NCBI GenBank assembly: GCA_934692485.1
Contig: CAKUTX010000003.1
Span: 1 to 64,000 of the forward strand
DNA length: 64,000 nt
Source: an uncultured Candidatus Melainabacteria bacterium
Lineage (GTDB): Bacteria; Cyanobacteriota; Vampirovibrionia; Gastranaerophilales; Gastranaerophilaceae
Reading direction: 5' to 3'
Shown: piece by piece, positions 44,497-52,858 of the stretch
Layout of the letters: every line of letters starts with the position of its first letter
Numbering within the stretch: position 1 is the stretch's first letter
Program-made: the position numbers and the translations under genes
Notes under the pieces: model-generated
What the model saw: the letters and a program-made list of their open reading frames with translations, nothing else
Databases searched by the model: none
Told to the model about the DNA's origin: nothing

Positions 44497-46263
44497 ATGT
44501 TTAAGAAAATATCATATACATTGGGTTTAATCATTTTTGCAATATTTGCATTTTTAATTGTAAAAAGCACAAATTTAAGTGCATTCATAGACACTGTTGA
44601 AAATAGAACTTTTGACCTTAGACAAAGCATTTTGATAAGCAATGGTTCCAAACAGGCAAGTAAAGACATTGTCATTGTAGCCATAGATGATGCTACTTAC
44701 GAATATATTTTGGACAATTACGGAGAATGGCCGCTGCCTCGCGATACTTATGCGAATATAATTAATTATTTAGAAAAACAAAATCCGCACTCTATTGTCT
44801 TTGACTTGATGTTTGTAAAATCCTTAAAAAGCGCAAATCAGGCTGATGAAGCGCTAGTTAATACTTTTAAAAAGTACAACAATATTTTTACTTCAATGAA
44901 TTTTGACAATCAACCAGAAGATTTGAGAACACCTCCAATACTTCCTGACAAATTGGCTTTAAATATTGAAAATAAATCAAAAATTAATTTTAATGAACTG
45001 ACTTTTTCAAACTGTAGAAAGATTTTACAAGGAATAATTGATGCGACTCCAAACATTGGAATTATTAATGTTTCACGCTCTGATGACGGAATTCTTAGAA
45101 AAATGCCGTTAGTTGTTAAATACAAAGATAAATATTACCCTCAATTAGCACTAAGAGTTGGCTTGAATTATTTGGGTGAAAATCAAAATAATTTCACTAT
45201 TGATAACCATTCTGACTTTCATATTGGAGAGAAACGTATTTATCTTGACAAAGATGGAAGCGCTATCCTTAACTGGTATGGCCCCGCAGGAACTTATACA
45301 TATATTCCAATGTATCAGCTGATAAAAGCTGTAAACGGAGAAAAAACAGAACTAAACTATAATTTTTCAAATAAAATTGTATATTTTGGAACAACAGCAG
45401 CAAGTCTTTTTGACATAAAAACAGTTCCAACCGGAAAAATTTACCCTGGTGTTGAAGTACAAGCAACTTATGTTAATAACCTTATTGACAATAATTTTAT
45501 AAAAAAAGTTAACCGTGGGTACACTATTGCTTTGAGTATACTATTAGCTTTATTAATAGCTTCTGTTGTAACAAGAGTAAATTCAGCATTCGTGGCATCT
45601 ACAATGTCTTTATCGACTTATTTTATATATATATTAGTATCATATTACGCAATGAAATATGAAAACCTATGGATGGAATTGATTTATCCGTTAATCTTTT
45701 CCATCGCAGCATTTACGGTTGCTTATATCGTAAAATATTTGATTAAGTCAAGAGATTTTGACCAACAATACATTTTAGCAACAACTGATGGACTGACAGA
45801 ACTCTATAACCACAGGTATTTTCAAGAACAAATTAGAATGCAAGTTGAGCAGTCAAAACGCTATAGCAATAATTTTTCACTAATTATAATTGACATAGAT
45901 TTTTTCAAGAAATTTAATGATACATTTGGCCACCAATCCGGAGATGCTGTTTTAAGACAAGTTGCACAAACTTTGAAAAAAAATGTCCGCTCAACAGATA
46001 TTGTATGCAGATATGGTGGAGAAGAAATGAGCATAATTTTGCCTAACACAAGCAAAGATGAAGCTTATTCTACAGCTCAAAAGATTTGTCAAAAAGTCGC
46101 AGAGAGAAATTTTAAACTCATGGGGAATAACGAAACGCATGTTACAATCAGTTTAGGGGTTTCAACATTCCCGTTTGATGGAGATTCTGCTCAAAAAATT
46201 ATCGAAGCAGCCGACAAAAAATTATATAATGCAAAAAATAACGGTAGAAATCAGGTCTGTTAA
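44497..46263 (+). CDS. CHASE2-domain diguanylate cyclase
   Basis: A 588-residue membrane sensor. It has an N-terminal membrane helix (about 7-27), an extracytoplasmic CHASE2 sensor domain (about 30-325; VIVAIDDATYEYIL and WPLPRDTYANII), three membrane helices (about 340-410) and a cytoplasmic GGDEF domain (about 430-588). The active-site motif is GGEEM, a variant of GGEEF. An RxxD inhibitory site (RSTD) lies five residues before it. It likely makes cyclic di-GMP in response to an external signal. The ATG at 44497 follows TTGAGGAAT; a TTG 9 nt earlier is part of the binding site. Confidence 0.92.
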   Translation: MFKKISYTLGLIIFAIFAFLIVKSTNLSAFIDTVENRTFDLRQSILISNGSKQASKDIVIVAIDDATYEYILDNYGEWPLPRDTYANIINYLEKQNPHSIVFDLMFVKSLKSANQADEALVNTFKKYNNIFTSMNFDNQPEDLRTPPILPDKLALNIENKSKINFNELTFSNCRKILQGIIDATPNIGIINVSRSDDGILRKMPLVVKYKDKYYPQLALRVGLNYLGENQNNFTIDNHSDFHIGEKRIYLDKDGSAILNWYGPAGTYTYIPMYQLIKAVNGEKTELNYNFSNKIVYFGTTAASLFDIKTVPTGKIYPGVEVQATYVNNLIDNNFIKKVNRGYTIALSILLALLIASVVTRVNSAFVASTMSLSTYFIYILVSYYAMKYENLWMELIYPLIFSIAAFTVAYIVKYLIKSRDFDQQYILATTDGLTELYNHRYFQEQIRMQVEQSKRYSNNFSLIIIDIDFFKKFNDTFGHQSGDAVLRQVAQTLKKNVRSTDIVCRYGGEEMSIILPNTSKDEAYSTAQKICQKVAERNFKLMGNNETHVTISLGVSTFPFDGDSAQKIIEAADKKLYNAKNNGRNQVC

Positions 46264-46295
46264 ATTAACAAATTTAACTGAAATACTTGTAGCAC

Positions 46296-46324
46296 TTGAA
46301 AAAATTTTTTATTTAGATTATAAT
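46296..46324 (+). promoter_or_regulatory. strong promoter of rpsU
   Basis: TTGAAA (46296-46301), a 17-bp spacer and TATAAT (46319-46324). The expected leader is about 40 nt and holds AAGGTGG. Confidence 0.75.
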
Positions 46325-46371
46325 AACTGGGTAACACTAAATTTAAGACCATAAAGGTGGTGAAAACATAA

Positions 46372-46545
46372 ATGGCAGAAGTAAAAGTTGGCGAAAACGA
46401 ATCTATTGAAAGCGCATTACGTCGTTTCAAAAAGAAAATTCAAAAAGCTGGTATCCTTTCAGAAGTAAAAAAACGTGAAAGATACGAAAAACCTAGCGTA
46501 AAAAGAAAACGTAAATCTGAAGCTGCTCGTAAAAGAAAAGTTTAA
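46372..46545 (+). CDS. rpsU: 30S ribosomal protein S21
   Basis: A 57-residue bS21. It begins [20 protein letters not shown], then [21 protein letters not shown] and ends in a basic tail, the typical S21 pattern. It binds the small subunit near the anti-Shine-Dalgarno region and helps initiation. It is a single-gene unit with a strong promoter, an AAGGTGG site 9-11 nt before the ATG, and a terminator. Confidence 0.96.
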   Translation: MAEVKVGENESIESALRRFKKKIQKAGILSEVKKRERYEKPSVKRKRKSEAARKRKV

Positions 46546-46562
46546 GATTTGTTAAATAAATC

Positions 46563-46598
46563 AAAAAAGGCTATACTTTCCGGTATAGTCTTTTTTAT
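46563..46598 (+). terminator. intrinsic terminator of rpsU
   Basis: AAAAAAGGCTATAC pairs with GTATAGTCTTTTTT (one G-U pair) around TTTCCG. Confidence 0.88.
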
Positions 46599-46613
46599 TA
46601 CAAAAATTTTTAC

Positions 46614-46643
46614 AAAAAAAAGAGAGGCCATAGCCTCTCTTTT
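46614..46643 (-). terminator. intrinsic terminator of pyk
   Basis: AAAAGAGAGGC (46617-46627) pairs with GCCTCTCTTTT (46633-46643); the plus-strand A-run before it is a T-run on the minus strand. Confidence 0.88.
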
Positions 46644-46662
46644 AATCTTGATTTATAAAAAA

Positions 46663-48105
46663 CTAGTCGCCTAATAAACCAATTTTGTGGATTTTGATGA
46701 AGTTTGTACCACCAACCAAAAGTTCAGGAACTGAACCAGTGATTAAGATATAATCATCTTTTGACAAACCTAATTCTTTAATTAAGAATTCATCCATAGC
46801 CATCAATGATTTTTTGTCGATAGAAGCTTCAAAATTCAAAGGTACAGGATATACGCCTCTGAACAATTTGATGTTACGACAAATTTTCTTGTCAGGGCAA
46901 CAAGCAAAAATTGGAACACTCAATTTTCCTTCTGCCAACATAGATGCTGTAAATCCACTACCTGTCAACGCAATAACTGCTTTAACTGGCATTTTTCTTG
47001 CCATATCAGCGATTGACATACCAATAGCCATTGCTTGAGAATCTTTTTCTTCTTCAACCATTTTTCTTGGGAATTTATTTTTTCTCATGAATGATGAATC
47101 TAGAACTGTATCAGCAATTTTTTTCATCATAGCAACAGCTTCTACAGGATAAGCTCCAGCAGCAGTTTCACCTGACAACATGATAGCGTCTGTACCATCT
47201 AAAATTGCGTTTGCAACGTCAGAAGTTTCAGCACGTGTTGGAATTGGATTTTCAATCATACTATCAAGCATCTGAGTAGCAACGATAACCACTTTTCTCT
47301 TAGCATTTGCTTTTCTAATGATAGTTTTTTGTACAATAGGTACTTTTTCTGTTGAAATTTCAATACCCAAGTCGCCTCTTGCAACCATGATACCGTCAGA
47401 AACTTCGATAATTGAGTCAATATTATTTACAGCTTGAGGTTTTTCGATTTTAGAAATAATTCTTGCTGTATAATTACCATGTTTATGTAACAAATCTCTT
47501 AACTTAACAATATCAGTTGCTTCTCTAACGAAAGACAATCCCAAGTAGTCAATATCAGCATGTGCTGCAAATTCAACAAACTTCAAATCTCTTTCAGTTA
47601 AAACATCCAAACTTCCTTGAGAACCAGGAATATTAATCCCTTTTCTTTGTTTTAAAAGTCCGTCTGTCAAAACTTCGGCAAAGATAACTCTATCTTCAAC
47701 TTTTTTTACTTCAAGTTGAATTTTACCATCATCAATCATGATTTTTTCACCAGGAGTAACGTCATCAGCCATACCTTTGTAGTCTACAGGTAAAATATCA
47801 CCTGTAACTTCAGGTTGGTGACGGAATTTCAAAATATCTCCTTTGTGAATTTCAATTGATTCCGGAAGAGTACCAATTCTGATTTTTGGCCCTTGTAAAT
47901 CTAACAATACAGGAATTAAAGTTTTTTCTTCTTCTTCAATTTCTCTAATGTAAGCCAAATTTGTCTTGTGCATTTCAACATCACCATGCGAAGAATTTAA
48001 TCTGAACATGGTCACGCCAGCATGAAATAATTCCCTGATTTTTTCTTTTGTTGATGTTGCCGGTCCTAGTGTCGCAACAATCTTAGTCATAGTGTAACTA
48101 TCCAT
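46663..48105 (-). CDS. pyk: pyruvate kinase
   Basis: It converts phosphoenolpyruvate and ADP to pyruvate and ATP. The 480 residues show TKIVATLGPAT at the start, MFRLNSSHGD, the B-domain (about 70-165) and the active-site signature IISKIEKPQAVNNIDSI with the catalytic Lys, followed by MVARGDLGIEI and SGETAAGAYPVEAV. The C-terminal domain is present but no extra C-terminal phospho-histidine domain is attached. The start has AAAGGAAAA upstream. It stands alone and ends at a strong terminator. Confidence 0.97.
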   Translation of the reverse strand: MDSYTMTKIVATLGPATSTKEKIRELFHAGVTMFRLNSSHGDVEMHKTNLAYIREIEEEEKTLIPVLLDLQGPKIRIGTLPESIEIHKGDILKFRHQPEVTGDILPVDYKGMADDVTPGEKIMIDDGKIQLEVKKVEDRVIFAEVLTDGLLKQRKGINIPGSQGSLDVLTERDLKFVEFAAHADIDYLGLSFVREATDIVKLRDLLHKHGNYTARIISKIEKPQAVNNIDSIIEVSDGIMVARGDLGIEISTEKVPIVQKTIIRKANAKRKVVIVATQMLDSMIENPIPTRAETSDVANAILDGTDAIMLSGETAAGAYPVEAVAMMKKIADTVLDSSFMRKNKFPRKMVEEEKDSQAMAIGMSIADMARKMPVKAVIALTGSGFTASMLAEGKLSVPIFACCPDKKICRNIKLFRGVYPVPLNFEASIDKKSLMAMDEFLIKELGLSKDDYILITGSVPELLVGGTNFIKIHKIGLLGD

Positions 48106-48149
48106 TTTTTTCCTTTCTTAATTAATTGGGTAAATATTATAATTACATG

Positions 48150-48178
48150 TTTACAAACAATTTGTTCTACGCTATAAT
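48150..48178 (+). promoter_or_regulatory. strong promoter of the SLH protein gene
   Basis: TTTACA (48150-48155), a 17-bp spacer and TATAAT (48173-48178). The expected leader is about 36 nt with AGAGGAAG as the ribosome binding site. Confidence 0.7.
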
Positions 48179-48220
48179 CATACACGAAAAAGGTTTACTA
48201 GTAAATAAGAGGAAGTAAAA

Positions 48221-49495
48221 ATGAAAAAAATTATTTCAGCATTGATGGTTTTAGGTTTATTATCTATGAATACCATTCCTGCATTCGCCGCTAATATTGC
48301 GGATGTTGGCCAAAATTACTGGGCAAACAAAGAAATTAATATTGTTGTAGACAACGATATTATGACTCTTTCTGGAAATCGTTTTAATCCAGAAGGCGAT
48401 ATGACTAGAGTTGAATTTGTTAATGCTCTTTTAAAAGTTCTTTCAAATGAAAATTTGAATGTAAACATTTCTAACAAATTTTCAGATGTTACAAAAGCAA
48501 ATCCTAATTACGACAACATTTTACGTTCTCAACAATTAGGTTTGGTTTACGGTTATCCAGACGGAACATTCCAACCAAACAAATCTGTTTTAAGATCTGA
48601 AGCTCAATCAGTTATCAGCCATATTACAAAAGATATGAATGCTGACAAATCTATCTTGAAACAATTCAAAGATGCTTCTGCTGTTCCGGCATGGGCTACA
48701 AACGTTTACGCAAAAACTATTAACTATGGTATTTACGTAAATTATCCTGATTCAAGAGAATTAAGACCAAACGACAATTTATCAAGAGCAGAAGCAGCTG
48801 TATTGCTAGCTAGACTTAAAAATAAATTAGACTTGGTTAAAGAAGAATACATTGGAACTACTACCGTTGAGCACTTAGCTGTAACAAAAAAAGCTCCTAA
48901 TAACGAAGTTAAAGTTAACAATGTTGAAAGAGTAATTTCTGAAGGAAACGTTTTGGCTGTTGCGTTTGAAGACAAATTCAAATCTGAAGAACACAAAGCT
49001 GGTGACATTGTTTCATTCGTAGCTCCTGAAGATATTAATACTAAAGAAGGTACACTTGTTCTTCCTGCTGGAACTAAGTTTGTTGCACAACTAAACGAAG
49101 TTAGAGATCCAAAATGGTTCAACAAAAATGCTAGAGTTTATCCTCAATTAACTCAAATTATTTTACCTTCAGGACAACAAGTTGCATTTAACGCAAAACC
49201 TTTCACAAAAGATAATTCTTTGAAAGAAGGACCTTGGATGACTGCTGGAAAGCTTGCACTTTACACAGTTTCCGGAGCTGCAGTAGGTACTGGTGCTGGT
49301 GTTGGCTTTGCATTTATTCCTAATCCAACTAAAATCGGAACAGGTATTGCAATCGGAGCTCCTGTTGGTGCTGCTGTTGGTTTGGCTACAGGATTGGTTA
49401 CTAAAGGACTTCAATACCACGCTAAATCTGGAGAAGTTGTTTACGTTATCTTGTTAGATGATGCGTCTGTTCCAAAAACAAATGCAGCTCTATAA
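48221..49495 (+). CDS. SLH-domain envelope protein
   Basis: A 424-residue secreted protein. The signal peptide ends near AFA (residue 23). Three S-layer homology repeats follow (about 25-80, 88-140 and 145-200; ISNKFSDVTKANPNYDN and VYGYPDGTFQPNKSVLRSEA are typical), then a linker and a C-terminal domain (about 235-424) with VLPAGTKFVAQL, ILPSGQQVAFNAKPF, a glycine-rich hydrophobic hairpin (about 340-395) and GEVVYVILLDD. SLH repeats bind pyruvylated cell-wall polymers or the peptidoglycan. The C-terminal domain is shared with the 9.98-kb secreted protein. It has a strong promoter, so it may be abundant. Confidence 0.88.
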   Translation: MKKIISALMVLGLLSMNTIPAFAANIADVGQNYWANKEINIVVDNDIMTLSGNRFNPEGDMTRVEFVNALLKVLSNENLNVNISNKFSDVTKANPNYDNILRSQQLGLVYGYPDGTFQPNKSVLRSEAQSVISHITKDMNADKSILKQFKDASAVPAWATNVYAKTINYGIYVNYPDSRELRPNDNLSRAEAAVLLARLKNKLDLVKEEYIGTTTVEHLAVTKKAPNNEVKVNNVERVISEGNVLAVAFEDKFKSEEHKAGDIVSFVAPEDINTKEGTLVLPAGTKFVAQLNEVRDPKWFNKNARVYPQLTQIILPSGQQVAFNAKPFTKDNSLKEGPWMTAGKLALYTVSGAAVGTGAGVGFAFIPNPTKIGTGIAIGAPVGAAVGLATGLVTKGLQYHAKSGEVVYVILLDDASVPKTNAAL

Positions 49496-49517
49496 TAGAA
49501 ATTAACATATTCTAAAG

Positions 49518-49550
49518 AAAAAGGATTGACTCTTGTCAGTCCTTTTTTTA
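49518..49550 (+). terminator. intrinsic terminator of the SLH gene
   Basis: AAAAAGGATTGAC pairs with GTCAGTCCTTTTT around TCTT, followed by a T-run. Confidence 0.88.
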
Positions 49551-49681
49551 TGCTTTATGGTTACTTATATCGAGGCATATATACTGCCCTATCAGCTATC
49601 GCAAAATATTATATAAAGTTTAAAATGAATATGTAATCGTTAATATGACGATTTTGTAGTGAATTTTTATGGGAGTATTGT

Positions 49682-50038
49682 ATGAAAAATTTATTTATTT
49701 CTTTAGCGCTTGTAGGCGCAATCATGTTTTCAGCACAAAATGCTTTTGCTTGGGAAGCTCAAAACTTAAATCCGATGCCTTATGTTTCCAGACTAAACCC
49801 ACTTCCTTATGTTGGAATTGGCGAAAACAAAACAAATTACAGCTTAAATCCTTTTAAGGGGTTTAAAAATTGTGATAAATGTAAAGTTCAAAAAGTAAAA
49901 AAATGTGATGAATGTACTAAAATACAAGTTAAACCTTGCCCAACATGCAGAAAAGCTTTCGCAGATTGTGGCTGCAATAAAATCGAAAAAATTTATATTG
50001 CCCCTATAATGCCAAAATGTACATCTTGCAACAAATAA
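49682..50038 (+). CDS. small secreted cysteine-rich protein
   Basis: A 118-residue protein with a clear signal peptide (likely cut after AFA, residue 23). The mature part has two LNP(M/L)PYV repeats (29-35 and 38-44) and then ten cysteines as five close pairs: 64/67, 75/78, 86/89, 96/98 and 113/116. The charged, Lys-rich spacing suggests metal sites or disulfides in a small domain. No known family was recognised. The start has GGGAG 9-13 nt upstream. It follows the SLH gene and precedes a terminator. Confidence 0.75.
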   Translation: MKNLFISLALVGAIMFSAQNAFAWEAQNLNPMPYVSRLNPLPYVGIGENKTNYSLNPFKGFKNCDKCKVQKVKKCDECTKIQVKPCPTCRKAFADCGCNKIEKIYIAPIMPKCTSCNK

Positions 50039-50050
50039 CAAACAACAAAC

Positions 50051-50088
50051 AAAAATTCCACTCTCAAATCTGAGCGTGGAATTTTCTG
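50051..50088. terminator. terminator between the cysteine-rich gene and the kinase gene
   Basis: AAAATTCCAC pairs with GTGGAATTTT, with an inner CTCA/TGAG stem, followed by CTG and A-rich sequence; it lies between converging genes. Confidence 0.8.
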
Positions 50089-50107
50089 TAAAACATTATT
50101 TTATTAT

Positions 50108-50944
50108 CTATATATTAACAATTTCTTCTAACGTATTGAATATTTTGTCAGTAATCTCTTGAATATATTCTTGAGAAACCATACCATTAATAACAGCGTC
50201 CGAAATTTGGTATGCTGGTCTAATATATTGTTGAGCAGTTCTATTTACATCTTGAAACTGTAAATCTGCAGCAGTTCCAGATTTTCCACGAAGTGCAGCT
50301 CTTTTATACCATCTGTCTTTAATAACTTCAAGCGGAGTATAGACGTAAACTTTCACGTCCATAATATCTCTAACACCTTCGTTTAGAACATATAAACCTT
50401 CTGTTAATACAACTTTTGCCGGTTTTTTAACATCTCCGTTCGGGTCTGAGACACAAGTTACAAAATCATATCTTGGCGAAGTGATTTCTTTACCTTTTTT
50501 AAGTTTCATCAGATGACTTTTCATCAAATCCAAATCTATAGCATCAGGAGTATCAAAACTAAAGCCTGTCTTAAATAATTCTTCATAACTGCCAGCTTCT
50601 TGCAACTCTTTAGAAGTATCTTTATAATAATCATCACAACGAATTACGGTATAAATACCTTCTTTTTTGTCTTTTACACAAGCCTTTATTGTATTATCTA
50701 CGAAAACAGTTTTTCCTGAAGCGCTTTCACCTGTTATACCAATTAGAAAAGTCTTTTTCTTTTCTTGAACAACTTTTCTTGCAATATTCAGTATAAGATT
50801 ATCCGAAGTCTTTAGAAACAACGGTTGAGGTTGGTGTTTATCTTCTTCTAATATTTTTTTTAAAGACTCTACGATTTGCGATATTACTTCCATGTCGCGT
50901 CTGCTTGAATAATAATCATAACTTGTTAGAAAATCAGTCGTCAT
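50108..50944 (-). CDS. uridine kinase-family protein
   Basis: A 278-residue member of the uridine kinase / phosphoribulokinase family. After an N-terminal extension of about 65 residues come Walker A GESASGKT (about 74-81), VIRCDDYYKD with the catalytic Asp and LTEGLYVL. The lid-type segment KDRWYKRAALRGKSG is present. It phosphorylates a nucleoside or sugar phosphate; uridine is the likely but unproven substrate. The start has AGGGGAAA upstream. Confidence 0.82.
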   Translation of the reverse strand: MTTDFLTSYDYYSSRRDMEVISQIVESLKKILEEDKHQPQPLFLKTSDNLILNIARKVVQEKKKTFLIGITGESASGKTVFVDNTIKACVKDKKEGIYTVIRCDDYYKDTSKELQEAGSYEELFKTGFSFDTPDAIDLDLMKSHLMKLKKGKEITSPRYDFVTCVSDPNGDVKKPAKVVLTEGLYVLNEGVRDIMDVKVYVYTPLEVIKDRWYKRAALRGKSGTAADLQFQDVNRTAQQYIRPAYQISDAVINGMVSQEYIQEITDKIFNTLEEIVNI

Positions 50945-51121
50945 TCTTATTTCCCCTGTATATTTTAATATTCTACATTAAACCAAATTTATTTTGTAGA
51001 AATAATAAATTTTGTAACAATATTATTTATTTTGTTAAAGTTTGTTGAAAAATGTGCCGTTATGGGAATATGTGAAGTAGATTTGCTTTTTGCAAAGTAA
51101 TTTAAAAGGAGATATGAGATT

Positions 51122-51295
51122 ATGTATCATGACGAAATTTTTGAAAATGCACTAAAAGATGTTAAAGAAGAAAGCTACAAAGCATTGAAAAGTGAGATTT
51201 CCACAATAGAAGCCACAATTGACAAATTTTTGAAAGTTATTCTTAATTGTACAGCTTTTAAATCCGAGAGAGATTTTAATATTTCTTCAATTTAA
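51122..51295 (+). CDS. small hypothetical protein
   Basis: A 57-residue frame (begins MYHDEIFENALKDVKEES) with AAGGAGAT upstream and a hairpin just downstream. It is mostly helical and charged, with one cysteine (43). No known family. The position, ribosome binding site and terminator argue that it is real. Confidence 0.5.
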   Translation: MYHDEIFENALKDVKEESYKALKSEISTIEATIDKFLKVILNCTAFKSERDFNISSI

Positions 51296-51312
51296 AAGAA
51301 ATTAATTTGTTT

Positions 51313-51350
51313 AAGCGCCGACTTTTATTTAAAGTCGGCGCCTTTGTATT
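51313..51350. terminator. hairpin between the small gene and the glycine-rich protein gene
   Basis: GCGCCGACTTT (51315-51325) pairs with AAAGTCGGCGC (51331-51341). The T-run is weak in both directions, so termination strength is uncertain. Confidence 0.65.
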
Positions 51351-51370
51351 AGTATTTTATTATTAATTTT

Positions 51371-52744
51371 TTAGCCTAATAAAAAATTTGTAGAGCTTTT
51401 AGTAAAGTTTTTAATACTATTTAATGTACCTAAAATGGTATCATATTCTGAAGAAGCCTGTGTTGCTTGAGCATATAATGTTTCCGTATCATTTGAAGTC
51501 AAACCTGATTCTTTTGTATCAATCAAACTATTATATGCCTCAATAACGTTTTGATCTTCAATTCCGCCATCTTCATTATATCTTTTTTCTACTTCTGCCA
51601 AAAGTTTTTCCTGTTCTTCAGGCGATTTAGCAGCTTGTTCTGCTTGATGTTTTGCAATATTAGCTTTTGCAAGTTCTGCTTCATTTCTATCTAAAGAATC
51701 TTTTTCACCCATAGCAGAATCCATAACTTTTCCAGCCGCAAAGTGAGCAATTGCGCCACCAATCAAGCCTCCAGCAAATCCAAGAAAGCCACCAACAAGG
51801 TTTCCAAGACCTGGGCACACAGAACCTAGAAGGGCTCCTGTTGCTGCGGAACCTGCTGCATAACCGAGAACACTGGCTCCAACTTTTGTTGCAGATTTTA
51901 CAATCTGTTTAGTTCCTCTGCTATGACTTTGTCCTGTTTTTTCTTTTTCTTCCGAATCTGCCTTAAACGCATCAATTATAGCCGGAATTTCTATTAACCC
52001 AGAGATAATTGCCATAATACCTGAGCCTTTTGCAAATTTAGCACCAGTTCTAAGAGCAGAAGCTCCTTTAGAAGATTTCAAAATTGAACTTTTTAGTTTA
52101 TATATACCTGTTTTTGATTTTATCCAATGTTTTACTTTGCCAAAAATTGAAGTTGGCTTTATAGAACCGTTTCGAGCGGCTTCGTTAACTTGCAAATCTC
52201 CTTCAGCCATAGCTGCTCTGATTTTTTTGAGTTGCTCTTTTAACTCATCCCCTTTCATTTTTTTAGTTTTTGCTTCCTGAATAAGTTGTCTTGCTTTATC
52301 ATAAAAACCAGATTTTATTTTTGCATTATTATATTTTAATAAATCTTTTCCTTTAAGTTTTGAATGATCTCCCCACTTGTCAGCATATGGCAATTCTGAA
52401 GAATAATTATCCATAATTGAATATCTATGTTTGTTTCTAAAAGTATTTATTCTACTTTTATTATCTTTTAGATATTCAACTGCCTTCTTTTCACGTTCTC
52501 TATCAGCAGCTGACATAGCCCATGCTTGCGAATAAGTACAGCCCATTGCTTGCTTTTTTTGCCAAGCTGCATATGGAATACTTCCATACTTCATAGCCAC
52601 AGGTGTAAAAAGCATAAGTGGTGTTCCAAATAATAAATTTTGGCCTATATCAGAAAACGGATTAGATATTGGTGTTTCTTGTATATCGTTTATATAATTT
52701 GAAAGTATTAAATTTTGTGCCTGAATTGAACTAACATCAGCCAT
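51371..52744 (-). CDS. large hypothetical protein with glycine-zipper membrane segments
   Basis: A 457-residue protein of no recognised family. The N-terminus is MADVSSIQ. A long charged helical region (about 75-200) precedes a hydrophobic glycine/alanine-rich block (about 230-345) with GIMAIISGLIEIPAIIDAFK and then GFLGFAGGLIGGAIAHFAAG, which reads as a glycine zipper of membrane hairpins. A coiled-coil-like Glu/Ala-rich segment follows (about 350-400). It shares the order of elements with the adjacent 295-residue gene, from E(L/I)P and AFK through the Gly-rich hairpin, so they are paralogues. Its role is unknown; a membrane-associated or membrane-inserting protein is likely. Confidence 0.72.
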   Translation of the reverse strand: MADVSSIQAQNLILSNYINDIQETPISNPFSDIGQNLLFGTPLMLFTPVAMKYGSIPYAAWQKKQAMGCTYSQAWAMSAADREREKKAVEYLKDNKSRINTFRNKHRYSIMDNYSSELPYADKWGDHSKLKGKDLLKYNNAKIKSGFYDKARQLIQEAKTKKMKGDELKEQLKKIRAAMAEGDLQVNEAARNGSIKPTSIFGKVKHWIKSKTGIYKLKSSILKSSKGASALRTGAKFAKGSGIMAIISGLIEIPAIIDAFKADSEEKEKTGQSHSRGTKQIVKSATKVGASVLGYAAGSAATGALLGSVCPGLGNLVGGFLGFAGGLIGGAIAHFAAGKVMDSAMGEKDSLDRNEAELAKANIAKHQAEQAAKSPEEQEKLLAEVEKRYNEDGGIEDQNVIEAYNSLIDTKESGLTSNDTETLYAQATQASSEYDTILGTLNSIKNFTKSSTNFLLG

Positions 52745-52858
52745 CTTAGTTTCCCCTTAATAAATTCCCCGTATATTATATATAACAATTTCTATCTCAA
52801 AAAATTGCTTTTTATGTAACAAAATGTTAATAAATAATCGGTATAATGTATATACCGA

